Shown: positions 30,354 through 39,200 of the stretch, piece after piece
Position numbering within the stretch: position 1 is the stretch's first letter
Layout of the letters: every line of letters begins with the position of its first letter
The notes under the pieces: model-generated
Database searches by the model: none
Told to the model about the DNA's origin: nothing
The model's input: only the letters and a program-made list of their open reading frames with translations
Made by a program: the position numbers and the translations under genes
From: CAZNNH01 sp964574335
GTDB taxonomy: Bacteria; Acidobacteriota; Vicinamibacteria; Fen-336
Reading direction: 5' to 3'
Length of the DNA stretch: 40,514 bases
Assembly (NCBI GenBank): GCA_964574335.1
Contig: CAZNNH010000041.1
Span: 1 to 40,514, forward strand

Positions 30354-31244
30354 ATGGCCAGCTCGAGAGCTCCCCACCACGACGGCGCCGGGACGGTGGC
30401 CCGGCTGCTGATCACCTGCTCGGACGGCCCCGGGATCGTGGCCGCCGTGAGCGGCTTCCTGGCGGCCCACCACCTCAACATCACCGACCTCGACCAGCAC
30501 TCCACCGACCCCGAGGGGGGCCGATTCTTCATGCGGCTCGAGTTCCAGACCGGTCACCTCGAGGAGCCCACCGCCAGCTTCGAGCGGAGCTTCGCCGGCG
30601 AGGTGGCGGCGCGCTTCGGGATGGACTGGCGGATCCGCTACGCCTCCCGCCGCAAGCGCACCGCCATCCTGGTCTCCAAGTACGACCACGCCCTGCTGGA
30701 GCTGCTGTGGCGCTTCAGCCGCGGCGAGCTGGAGACCGCCATCACGATGGTGATCAGCAACCATCCGGACCTGCGTGGCGCGGTGGAGCCCTTCGGGGTC
30801 CCGTTCCACCACGTGCCGGTACGCCCCGACGCCAAGCCCGAGGCCGAGCTCCGCATGCTCGAGCTGCTGGAGGGCAACGCCGAGCTGGTGGTGCTGGCCC
30901 GCTATATGCAGATCCTCTCGCCCGAGTTCACCGCCCGCTTCGAGAACGCCCTCATCAACATCCACCACTCGTTCCTCCCCGCCTTCGCGGGCGCCGACCC
31001 CTACCGGCAGGCCCACCAGCGGGGGGTGAAGCTGATCGGCGCCACCGCCCACTACGTGACCTCCGAGCTCGACGCCGGCCCGATCATCGAGCAGGACGTG
31101 GCCCGCGTCTCCCACCGTCACGCCCCCGCCGACCTGCGCGAGCTGGGCCGCGACCTGGAGCGACAGGTGCTGGCCCGCGCGGTGCGCTGGCACCTCGAGG
31201 ACCGCATCCTGGTCCACGAGAACAAGACCGTCGTCTTCGCTTGA
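30354..31244 (+). CDS. purU: Formyltetrahydrofolate deformylase
   Basis: 296 residues. An N-terminal ACT domain (about 12-90; LLITCSDGPGIVAAVSGFL, LNITDLDQHS) senses glycine or methionine in the family. The C-terminal formyltransferase-like catalytic domain (about 95-280) has the triad context INIHHSFLPAF and GATAHYVTSELDAGPIIEQD. PurU hydrolyses 10-formyl-tetrahydrofolate to formate and tetrahydrofolate, balancing one-carbon pools and feeding purine synthesis. The ATG at 30354 is preferred; a GTG at 30327 is also in frame. A -10-like GTTATC at 30336-30341 would give an almost leaderless mRNA and also reads as GATAAC for the divergent ygeW-like gene. Confidence 0.93.
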   Translation: MASSRAPHHDGAGTVARLLITCSDGPGIVAAVSGFLAAHHLNITDLDQHSTDPEGGRFFMRLEFQTGHLEEPTASFERSFAGEVAARFGMDWRIRYASRRKRTAILVSKYDHALLELLWRFSRGELETAITMVISNHPDLRGAVEPFGVPFHHVPVRPDAKPEAELRMLELLEGNAELVVLARYMQILSPEFTARFENALINIHHSFLPAFAGADPYRQAHQRGVKLIGATAHYVTSELDAGPIIEQDVARVSHRHAPADLRELGRDLERQVLARAVRWHLEDRILVHENKTVVFA

Positions 31245-31253
31245 TCGAACCGC

Positions 31254-31808
31254 TCACCCGCGGGCGCAGGCGTAGAGGGCATCGGGGGCCAGGAAAAGGG
31301 TGTTGATCTGGGTCCCCCAGAGGATGCGGTCGCCGCTTCGGAGCGGGCTCGCCCGCTCCGGCTCGAGCCGCTGGTCGTTGACGAGGATCCCGTTGGTGGA
31401 CGCGGCGTCGGTCAGGCACCAGCGCCCCTCTCGGGCGGTGAAGAAGCCATGCAGCTTGGAGATGGTGTCGACACCGATCACCACATCGTTGCCACTGCCG
31501 CGTCCCACCGTCACCTGCCCCGGGGTGGACCCGGCCGGTCGCCTGACCAGGAAAGCCACCTCGTCCACGTAGCGGAAGGCGCTGCGACCGCTACGTAGCT
31601 GGGTGACCAGCTCGGGGCCGGCGGAGATGGTGGCCTTCGGGTCCCCCTTCTCGGTGCCGACCTCGATCTTGACCACCAGCAGGGCGGGGCACGGATAGGC
31701 AGCCACGAACTCGTCGAGAGAGAGCCGCCCGGCCCGCTTGCGCAGCACGGCGAGAGACACGAACCCCTCGTCGTCGGCCTCGGGGAAGCGGCGTGCCTCG
31801 ATGGTCAT
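31254..31808 (-). CDS. FHA-domain protein
   Basis: 184 residues. The C-terminal FHA domain (about 85-175) has all phosphothreonine-binding elements: VGRGSGNDVVI (Arg and Ser contacts, 101-111), SKLH (117-120) and TNG (138-140). The N-terminal 80 residues (LDEFVAAYPCPALLVVKIEV) are a small domain I do not recognise. FHA proteins read phosphorylation by Ser/Thr kinases, none of which is in the window. The gene starts 27 nt after korB on the same strand, so the protein may modulate 2-oxoacid oxidation, recalling how the FHA protein GarA/OdhI controls 2-oxoglutarate dehydrogenase in Actinobacteria. That parallel is inference. It is convergent with purU, nine nt apart. Confidence 0.85.
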   Translation of the reverse strand: MTIEARRFPEADDEGFVSLAVLRKRAGRLSLDEFVAAYPCPALLVVKIEVGTEKGDPKATISAGPELVTQLRSGRSAFRYVDEVAFLVRRPAGSTPGQVTVGRGSGNDVVIGVDTISKLHGFFTAREGRWCLTDAASTNGILVNDQRLEPERASPLRSGDRILWGTQINTLFLAPDALYACARG

Positions 31809-31835
31809 GGGCCGGGCGTCGATGGACGACGGAGC

Positions 31836-32852
31836 TCAGCGCACCTCCCAGGTGTCGCCGGTCTGCAGCAGGGCGAGAAGGTCGCCCTTCCCCTTCTGCT
31901 CCACGGCCTGGCGGATGGCCTGGTGGACGCTGTCCTCGTAGCGCGGCGCCTCGACGTCGCGCAGCACCCCGATCGGGGTGGGGAATCCGGGCCGCGTCTC
32001 CATCCGGGAGATCAGGAAGGCGTAGGTGGGGTCGGGGTTCTTCGCGTCGTGGACCAGGAGGTCCTTCTCCGTGATCCCGTCGCCGAGACGGACCACCTCG
32101 AGGTCCAGCCCGCGCAGGCGGATCCCCCGATCCTGGTCCTTCCCGAACAGGAGCGGCTGGCCGTGCTCGATGCTGATCGTGCTGTCGGAGCGCGCGTCCC
32201 TCTCGGTCAGGAAGCGCCACGCGCCGTCGTTGAAGATGTTGCAGTTCTGCAGCACCTCGACGAAGGCCGCCCCCTGGTGGGCGGCGGCGCGCTTGAGGGT
32301 GGCCTTGAGGTGGGGCTGAAAGATGTCCACCGAGCGGGCCACGAAGGTGGCCTCGGCCCCGAGCGCCAGCGAGAGGGGGTGGAACGGACGGTCCACCGAG
32401 CCCAGGGGCGTCGACTTGGTCCGCTTGCCGAGCTCCGAGGTGGGCGAGTACTGCCCCTTGGTCAGGCCGTAGATGCGGTTGTTGAACAGCAGCACCTTGA
32501 TCCCGACGTTCCGTCGCAGCATGTGGATGGTGTGGTTGCCGCCGATCGAGAGGCTGTCCCCGTCCCCGGTGACCACCCAGACCTCGAGGTCGGGACGGGC
32601 GATCTTGATCCCGGTGGCCACGGCGGGGGCGCGGCCGTGGATCGAGTGGAAGCCGTAGGTGTTCATGTAGTACGGGAACCGGCTCGAGCAGCCGATCCCG
32701 GAGACGACCACGAACTGCTCCTTTGGGATGCCGAGCTCGGGGAACACCGACTGGACCGCGGAGAGGATGGCGTAGTCTCCGCAGCCCGGGCACCAGCGGA
32801 CCTCCTGGTCGCTCTGGAAGTCCTTCTTGGTGTAGACGGGGGCCGCGGTCAT
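31836..32852 (-). CDS. korB: 2-Oxoacid:ferredoxin oxidoreductase, beta subunit
   Basis: 338 residues. The TPP-binding beta subunit pattern is complete: WCPGCGDYAIL near residue 20, GIGCSSRFPYYMNTYG, the Mg/TPP motif VTGDGDSLSIGGNH, and NNRIYGLTKGQ. With the alpha/gamma subunit it oxidatively decarboxylates 2-oxoglutarate (or a similar 2-oxoacid) to the acyl-CoA while reducing ferredoxin. Reversed, it serves CO2 fixation in the reductive TCA cycle. Its ATG overlaps the korA stop. 2-Oxoglutarate is the favoured substrate from the KorAB-type two-subunit organisation, but pyruvate or branched oxoacids are possible. Confidence 0.88.
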   Translation of the reverse strand: MTAAPVYTKKDFQSDQEVRWCPGCGDYAILSAVQSVFPELGIPKEQFVVVSGIGCSSRFPYYMNTYGFHSIHGRAPAVATGIKIARPDLEVWVVTGDGDSLSIGGNHTIHMLRRNVGIKVLLFNNRIYGLTKGQYSPTSELGKRTKSTPLGSVDRPFHPLSLALGAEATFVARSVDIFQPHLKATLKRAAAHQGAAFVEVLQNCNIFNDGAWRFLTERDARSDSTISIEHGQPLLFGKDQDRGIRLRGLDLEVVRLGDGITEKDLLVHDAKNPDPTYAFLISRMETRPGFPTPIGVLRDVEAPRYEDSVHQAIRQAVEQKGKGDLLALLQTGDTWEVR

Positions 32853-34696
32853 CCCAGCACCTCCTCGATCTTGGCTTCCAGCTCGGACTGCCTGAAGGGC
32901 TTGCCCTGGACCTTGTGCAGACCCTGGACGTCCAGCAGGTACTTGGCCCGCAGCACCTGCTGAAGCTGGCCCATGTTCATCTCGGGGACCAGGACGCGCC
33001 GGTAGCGGCCCAGCACCTCACCCAGGTTCCGCGGCAACGGGTTCAGGTGCCGGAGATGGACGTAGCCGATCCGCCGCCCCTTGGCCCGTTGGGCCTTCAC
33101 CGCGACGGTGATGGCCCCGTAGGTGGAGCCCCACCCCACCACCAGCAGCTCGCCGTCGGGGTCACCGAAAGGCTGGGCCTCCGGCACGTCGCGTCCCACC
33201 GCCTCCACCTTGGCCGCCCGCAGCCGCACCATGCGCTCGTGGTTCTGCGGGTCGTAGGAAACGGTCCCGGCGCCGTCCAGCTTCTCGAGGCCGCCGATGC
33301 GGTGCTCGAGACCCGGCGTGCCCGGCAGCGCCCAGGGCCGGGCCAGCGTCTCGGGGTCCCGCGCGTAGGGGGCGAAACCCTCGGGCTCGGTGTGAAGGCG
33401 CACGTCGATCCTGGGCAGCTCGTCCACGGTCGGGATCCGCCACGGCTCGGCCCCGTTGGCCAGGTAGCCGTCGGAGAGCACGATCACCGGGACCATGTAC
33501 TTGAGGGCGATCCGGCTGGCCTCGAAGGCAATCCAGAAGCAGTCGCTCGAGGTAGCCGGGGCCAGCACCGGGAGAGGCGCCTCGGAGTTGCGGCCGTAGA
33601 GCGCCTGCAGCAGGTCGGCCTGCTCGGTCTTGGTGGGCAGCCCGGTGGAGGGGCCGCCCCGCTGAACGTTGCAGATGACCAGCGGCAGCTCCACCATCAC
33701 CGCCAGCCCGATCGCCTCGCCCTTGAGCGCCATGCCAGGACCGGAGGTAGTGGTCAGGGCCAGCGCGCCGGAGAAGGCCGCCCCGATCGCAGAGGTGACG
33801 GCCGCGATCTCGTCCTCAGCCTGGAAGGTCATCACGCCAAAGGTCTTGAGCGCGGACAGCTCGTGCAGGATGTCGGAGGCGGGCGTGATCGGGTACGAGC
33901 CCAGGAAGAGCGGCAGGCCGGCGCGCTCCGCTGCGGCCACGAAGCCGAGGGCCAGCGCCGTGTTGCCGCTCAGGTTCCGGTAGCGGCCCGGCGCCAGCTT
34001 GGCCGGCGGGATCTCGTAGCTGACCTGGAACGCCTGGGTGGCCTCGCAGTAGGCGAAGCCGGCTTTGAGGGCGCGCTTGTTGGCCTCGGCCAGGATCGGC
34101 TTGGCGTGGAACTTCTGGTCCAGCCAGCGGCAGGTGGCGTCCATCGGGCGGTGGTAGAGCCAGTAGCACATGCCCAGCGCGAAGAAGTTCTTGCACCGGT
34201 CCATGGTCTTGGCGTCGAGGCCCAGGTCCTCGAGCGCCGCCCGAGTCAGCTTGATGAGGTCCGCCGCGAACAACCGGTAGGCGTCCAGCGAGTGGTCCTC
34301 GAGGGGGTTCTTCTGGAGCCCCGCCTTCCTGAGGTCGGTGGCCTCGAAGCTGCCGGCGTTGACGATCAGGATCCCGTTCGGCCGCAGGTCCTGCAGGTTG
34401 ACCTTCAAGGCCGCCGGGTTCATCGCCACCAGCGCGTCCACCTGGTCCCCCGGGGTCAGCACGTCGAGGGAGCCGAAGTGGACTTGGAACCCGCTGACAC
34501 CGGGGAGTGTGCCGGCCGGGGCCCGGATCTCGGCCGGGTAGTCGGGGAACGTGGCCAGATCGTTCCCGTAAAGGGCGGTCGTGTTGGTGAACTGGGTGCC
34601 CGTGACCTGCATGCCATCGCCGGAGTCGCCGGCGAAGCGGATCACGGCCCCTTCGACGACTTCACGCTTGCGCGCGGGGGCACTGGTCGTGGCCAT
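32849..34696 (-). CDS. korA: 2-Oxoacid:ferredoxin oxidoreductase, fused gamma-alpha subunit
   Basis: 615 residues. The N-terminal gamma domain (about 15-195; IRFAGDSGDGMQVTGTQF, LPGVSGFQVHFGS) is fused to the alpha pyrimidine-binding domain (about 225-440; LFLGSYPITPASDILHEL, QAEDEIAAVTSAIGAAFSG, TTTSGPGMALKGEAIGLA) and domain II (about 490-600; VVGWGSTYGAI, PEMNMGQL). This gamma-alpha fusion with a separate beta subunit is the KorAB arrangement. The ATG at 34696 has GGAGGAGG 12 nt upstream. An extended -10 promoter lies at 34764-34756. The order korA-korB-FHA on the minus strand suggests one operon. It is divergent from the second exported FkbM gene. Confidence 0.9.
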   Translation of the reverse strand: MATTSAPARKREVVEGAVIRFAGDSGDGMQVTGTQFTNTTALYGNDLATFPDYPAEIRAPAGTLPGVSGFQVHFGSLDVLTPGDQVDALVAMNPAALKVNLQDLRPNGILIVNAGSFEATDLRKAGLQKNPLEDHSLDAYRLFAADLIKLTRAALEDLGLDAKTMDRCKNFFALGMCYWLYHRPMDATCRWLDQKFHAKPILAEANKRALKAGFAYCEATQAFQVSYEIPPAKLAPGRYRNLSGNTALALGFVAAAERAGLPLFLGSYPITPASDILHELSALKTFGVMTFQAEDEIAAVTSAIGAAFSGALALTTTSGPGMALKGEAIGLAVMVELPLVICNVQRGGPSTGLPTKTEQADLLQALYGRNSEAPLPVLAPATSSDCFWIAFEASRIALKYMVPVIVLSDGYLANGAEPWRIPTVDELPRIDVRLHTEPEGFAPYARDPETLARPWALPGTPGLEHRIGGLEKLDGAGTVSYDPQNHERMVRLRAAKVEAVGRDVPEAQPFGDPDGELLVVGWGSTYGAITVAVKAQRAKGRRIGYVHLRHLNPLPRNLGEVLGRYRRVLVPEMNMGQLQQVLRAKYLLDVQGLHKVQGKPFRQSELEAKIEEVLG

Positions 34697-34755
34697 GACG
34701 AGACGAAACCTCCTCCAGAATGCGCCTGTTAGCGTTGGCGTTCGGCAGAGATTTG

Positions 34756-34764
34756 AGTATATCA
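34756..34764 (-). promoter_or_regulatory. Extended -10 promoter of korAB
   Basis: TGATATACT on the minus strand is an extended -10 (TGn-TATACT) in a GC-rich gap, predicting transcription from about 34749 and a leader of about 53 nt to the korA ATG. Confidence 0.6.
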
Positions 34765-34885
34765 CCGGGGTTGCGGGGGGCTGCGGCTGTCGAGGCCCTC
34801 GCTTTCCGCGCGTCGAGGTGACACAATTTCCCCTGGCACTTCCGCCACTAGACGATAGCGCTCGGGCTTCGTTACTGGAGGAACA

Positions 34886-35698
34886 ATGGCGGTCTTGGAT
34901 GTCCCGCCTGGGCGGGCGCCTCAACGGGCGGCTCTACCACGCAGGCTGGGTGAAGCCCGCTTCGCAATGGCCGCGGGCCTTTGTCTAGCACTGGCCTGGG
35001 GTTGCGGGCGAGCGGCCGATCCTGCGCCGCCTTTGGCGGCCCCTCCGGCCGAGAGCTGGCTGTCTGAGAAGAAGCTCTACTCGAGCGGCAACGAGGAGCT
35101 GATCATCCGGGACTTCTTCCGGGACCGCCGCAATGGCGTCTTCGTCGACGTGGGCTGTGCCTGGCCGGTCCGGAAGAGCAATACGGCCTATCTCGAGCTG
35201 CACCTGGGATGGTCGGGCATCGCGGTTGACGCCCTCCGGGAGTATGGGGCCGCCTGGCAGCGAGACCGGCCCCGGAGCAAGTTCTTCGCCTTGTTCGTGA
35301 CGGACCACGAGGGGGAGGTCCAGACCTTCTATCGGTCGGAGCTGCCCGACGTGTCGTCGTATCAGAAACGGGCCCTCGAGCTGCGCACCAGGAAGGACGG
35401 CGAGCCACTGGAGTTCGATGCGCTGCAGGTTCCCACCACCACACTGACGACCCTGCTCCTGAAGAACGGCATCGCCAAGGTCGATTTCCTGTCTATGGAC
35501 ATCGAGGGTGCCGAGCCGCTCGCGCTGGCAGGCTTCGACATCGATTCCTTCAAGCCGGAGCTGGCTTGCGTCGAGGCCAAGCCCGCGAATCGCGCCGACA
35601 TCCGGCGCTACTTCGGGGCCCATGGCTACGATCGCCTCGAGAGGTACGTCGACTACGACAAGATGAACTACTACTTCGCCCCTCGGGCGCCGCGGTAG
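34886..35698 (+). CDS. Exported FkbM-family methyltransferase-like lipoprotein (copy 2)
   Basis: 270 residues from the ATG at 34886 (GGAGG four nt upstream). A charged N-region is followed by FAMAAGLCLALAWGC, a signal core ending in a lipobox-like AWGC (Cys40). An internal ATG (Met28) would give a conventional short signal peptide. The mature part is an FkbM domain: GVFVDVGCAWPVRKSNTAYL (like the DVGAHHPxRFSNT form of one FkbM subgroup), GIAVDAL, TTTLTTLL, and the diagnostic DFLSMDIEGAEPLAL. The C-terminus GYDRLERYVDYDKMNYYF is typical of the subgroup. As for the first copy at 848-1690, predicted export is at odds with a SAM-dependent enzyme. It is divergent from korAB. Confidence 0.74.
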   Translation: MAVLDVPPGRAPQRAALPRRLGEARFAMAAGLCLALAWGCGRAADPAPPLAAPPAESWLSEKKLYSSGNEELIIRDFFRDRRNGVFVDVGCAWPVRKSNTAYLELHLGWSGIAVDALREYGAAWQRDRPRSKFFALFVTDHEGEVQTFYRSELPDVSSYQKRALELRTRKDGEPLEFDALQVPTTTLTTLLLKNGIAKVDFLSMDIEGAEPLALAGFDIDSFKPELACVEAKPANRADIRRYFGAHGYDRLERYVDYDKMNYYFAPRAPR

Positions 35699-35727
35699 AG
35701 CGGCGCCTGCCCGGCGCCTCCGGGGCG

Positions 35728-36174
35728 TCAGCCAGCCGTGGCCAAACACCCGATCGGCGGGACGGAGTCCAAGTCGATCGCAACGAGGCGAAGCACACCC
35801 GAGACCGCGAGCATACGGTGCAGCCAGGGATGGATCCCGGTGAGCCGGAGCGAGCCGCCCGCCCGCTGGATGGTCTGCTGAGTCCGGATCAGGTCGCCGA
35901 CCGAGGCGGCGTCGATCTCCCGGACTGGCGAGAGGTCGATGACCAGGCGGCGCGCTCCGTTGGCGACCAGCAGGCGTGCCTCGCGCAACGCGTTGCCGAG
36001 CCGAGGGTAACAGGGCGGGTCGTGTAGCAGGCGCAGAACGAAGCCGTCTTTGCCTTCGCGGACCACCTCGAGACACCGGCTCCCCGGTTCTCTGGACGCC
36101 GGGGCGATCCTCCCTCGGCTGGATGGCTTGCCGGCCGGACGAGCAACCACGCGGGTTCGGGGGAGGCGATACAT
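35728..36174 (-). CDS. STAS-domain protein without the usual phosphorylatable serine
   Basis: 148 residues from the ATG at 36174. The C-terminal STAS domain (about 60-140; RRLVIDLSPVREIDAASVGDLI, GGSLRLTGIHPWLHRML) resembles anti-sigma-factor antagonists of the SpoIIAA type. SpoIIAA is switched by phosphorylation of the second Ser in MDSSGLG; the aligned stretch IDAASVG has Ala there, with a Ser one position later, so classical control may be lost or shifted. The N-terminal 50 residues are basic and Pro/Arg-rich. An in-frame TTG at 36219 lies upstream of a TATAGG -10 (36199-36194) and is therefore rejected. It lies downstream of the 2-oxoglutarate dehydrogenase gene on the same strand. Partners unknown. 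Confidence 0.68.
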   Translation of the reverse strand: MYRLPRTRVVARPAGKPSSRGRIAPASREPGSRCLEVVREGKDGFVLRLLHDPPCYPRLGNALREARLLVANGARRLVIDLSPVREIDAASVGDLIRTQQTIQRAGGSLRLTGIHPWLHRMLAVSGVLRLVAIDLDSVPPIGCLATAG

Positions 36175-36193
36175 GACGCTGTCGCTGTCTTGC

Positions 36194-36240
36194 CCTATAG
36201 GACGCGCCGAGCGCGTCAAAGGTTGCGCCGAGGTTGCGCC
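36194..36240 (-). promoter_or_regulatory. -10 box and 11-bp-period direct repeat upstream of the STAS gene
   Basis: TATAGG (36199-36194, minus) is a likely -10 with transcription starting near 36187, 13 nt before the ATG. Just upstream are two direct copies of GGCGCAACCT (plus strand AGGTTGCGCC at 36220-36229 and 36231-36240), 11 bp apart. That puts them on the same helix face, as for an activator or repressor site near a promoter. No -35 at proper spacing is clear, which fits activator dependence. Confidence 0.4.
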
Positions 36241-36273
36241 AATGTGTCAAAGCCGGCCGCCCGGGGGCCGCCC

Positions 36274-39200
36274 TCAGTCCCCGAAGACCTGCCTCAGCAC
36301 CCCCTGCTGCTCGAGCGAGTGGACGGTGTGGGAGCCGGCAGCGGGGCTGGCGCTCTCGGGTCGCCCCACGTAGGAGGGGGGCAGGGCGCCCCGAACCTCC
36401 CCGTCCAGGAAGCGCTCCCGCACGTAGCGCCAAGCGCCCATGTTGCGGGGCTCGTCCTGGGCCCACACCAGCTCGGCATCCCGCGAGTACCGCTCCAGGA
36501 TCGAGAGAAGCTCCAGGCTGGGGAAGGGGTAGAGCTGCTCCAGCCGCAGAAGCGCCAGGTGGTCGGCGCGGCGGTCGATCCGGCTCTGGAGCAGGTCGAA
36601 GTAGAGGCGTCCGCTGGTCAGCACCACCCGGCGCACTCGCGCGGGGTCGGCGGCGTGGTCGTCGAGCACCGCCAGGAAGTCACCTTCGGCCAGCTCGGGC
36701 AGCGCCGAAGAGCAGGCTGGATGCCTCAGCAGGCGCTTCGGGGTCAAGAGCACCAGCGGCTTCTCCACGGCGTCACGGGCCTGGCGCCTCAGCAGGTGGA
36801 AGTACTGGGCGGGCGTGGTGGGCTGGCAGATGCGCAGGTTCTCCTCGGCACAGAGGATCAAGAAGCGCTCCAGCCGTGCGCTGCTGTGCTCCGGGCCCTG
36901 CCCCTCGTACCCGTGGGGCAGCAGCAGCACCAGGTCGGTGGGCTGCCCCCACTTCTGCTCGGAGCCCGAGAGGAACTGGTCGACGACCACCTGCGCCGCG
37001 TTGGCGAAGTCGCCGAACTGCGCCTCCCACATCACCAGCGCCTCGTGCTCGGCCACCGTGTAGCCGTACTCGAAGCCGAGCACGGCGGATTCGGAGAGCA
37101 GGCTGTCGTGCACCTCGAAGCGGGCGCCGCCCTGGGCCAGCTCGCCAAGCGGGACGTGCTCGCGCCCGGTTTTGGCGTCGTAGAGGACGGCGTGGCGCTG
37201 GCTGAACGTGCCGCGGCGCGAGTCCTGGCCCGACAGCCGCACCGGGATCCCCTCGAGCAGAAGGGTGCCGAAGGCCAGCGCCTCGGCGGTGGCCCAGTTG
37301 ACCGCTCCGCGGCCTTCCAGGAGCTGCCGCCGCGACTCGAGCAGGGGCTCGAGCTTGGGGTGTAGCGCGAAGCCGTCGGGGACCGCACAGAGGGCGCGCA
37401 GGGTCGCCTTGAGCCGTCCCCACATCGCCTCAGCGCCGACCTCGGGGCGCGGCGTTGCCGAGCGCCGGCCCAGCTCGGCGAAGCCGTCGCCTGCCTCCTC
37501 CTTCTGCAGGCGGGCCTTGGCCTCGGCCCAGACCGCCTCGACCTCCTCGCCGGTCAGGGTGCCGGCTCGAGCCAGCTGCTCGCCGTAGAGGTGGGCCACC
37601 GAAGGATGGCTCTTGATCTTCGCGTAGAGCAGCGGCTGGGTGTAGCTGGGCTCGTCCCCCTCGCTGTGGCCCCAGCGTCGGTAGCCCACCAGATCGATCA
37701 CCACGTCGCGCTTGAAACGCTGCCGGTACTCGAGCGCCACCCCGCTGACGTGCACCACCGCCTCGGCGTCGTCGGCGTTGACGTGGAACACCGGTGCCTG
37801 GACCATCTTGGCCACGTCCGTGCAGTAGGTCGAGGAGCGCGCCTCTGCCGGGAGGGTGGTGAAGCCGATCTGGTTGTTGACTACCACGTGGATGGTGCCG
37901 CCGGTCCGATAGCCCGCGAGCCCCGACAGGTTGAGGGTCTCGGCCACCACCCCCTGGCCGGCGAAGGCGGCGTCGCCGTGGATCAGGATCGGCAGCACCC
38001 GCGAGCGCTCGTGGTCCTGCTGGGCGTCCTGCTTGGCGCGGGCCATCCCTTCCACCACCGGGTCGACGAACTCCAGGTGGCTCGGGTTGGGGGCCACGCT
38101 CACCAGAAGCGTCTCGCCGGTGTCGGCCCGGTGGGTGCCCGCCGCCCCCAGGTGGTACTTGACGTCACCCGAGCCCAGGACCGAGTCCGGGTCGAGGTGC
38201 CCCTCGAACTCCGAGAAGATCCGCGACAGCGGCTTGCCCACGGTGTTGGCGAGGACGTTGAGGCGACCGCGGTGCGACATGCCGATCACCGCCTCCCGCA
38301 TTCCCACCCGCGCCGCGTCAGAGAGCAGCGAGTCGAGCAGCGGGATCAGCGCCTCGCACCCTTCGATCGAGAAGCGCTTGTGACCGATGTAGCGACCGTG
38401 CAGGAAGCGCTCGAAGGTCTCGGCCGCCACCAGCTTGGCCAGCAGACGGCGCCTCTTTGGCTTGTCGAACCCGGTGCGGTTGCGGCTCCCCTCCATCCTT
38501 CGCCGCAGCCACTCCTTCCGCTCCGGGTCGGCGATGAACATGTACTCGACGCCGACCTTTCCGCAGTAGGTGTCGCGCAGGACCTCGAGCGTCTCGCGGA
38601 GGGTGGCGCGGTCGTTTCCGGAGAGGCCGCTGGTGAAGAACTCGCGGTCGAGGTCCCACAAGGTCAGGCCGTAGGTCGCGGGATCCAGGTCGCGGTGCGG
38701 CTCGCGGCGCCAGTCGAGCGGGTCGAGGTCGGCGACCAGGTGGCCGCGGACACGGAAGGCGTTGATGAGCTGCAGGACCCTGGCCTGCTTCTCGACCAGC
38801 TCGTCGCTGCCCGCCGCGCCCAGCAGGGCCGGCGCCCGGTCGACCTCCCAGCGCACCGGGCGGTGGGGCACCCCGAGCTCGTCGAAGATCCGCTGGTAGA
38901 AGCCGTCGTCGCCCTTGAGCAGCTCCTCGATCCTCTGCAGGAACAGCCCCGACTCCGCCCCCTGGATGATCCGGTGGTCGTAGGTCGCGCTCACCGTGAT
39001 CACCTTGCTGATCCCGAGCAGCGACAGGGTGCGGGGGGTCATCGACCGGTACTCGGACGGGTAGTCGAGGGCGCCCAGGGCCAGAATCAGGCCCTGGCCC
39101 GGGAGCAGGCGCGGCGTCGACGACGTGGTCCCCAGCATGCCGGGGTTGGTCAGCGACACCGTCGTCCCCATGAAGTCCGCCGGCGAGACGCTGGCGCGAC

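Noticed and set aside
34826..34845. TGGCAC near 34827 as a sigma-54 promoter for the FkbM gene
   Set aside because: No GC element at the -12 distance follows, so the -24/-12 architecture is not met.
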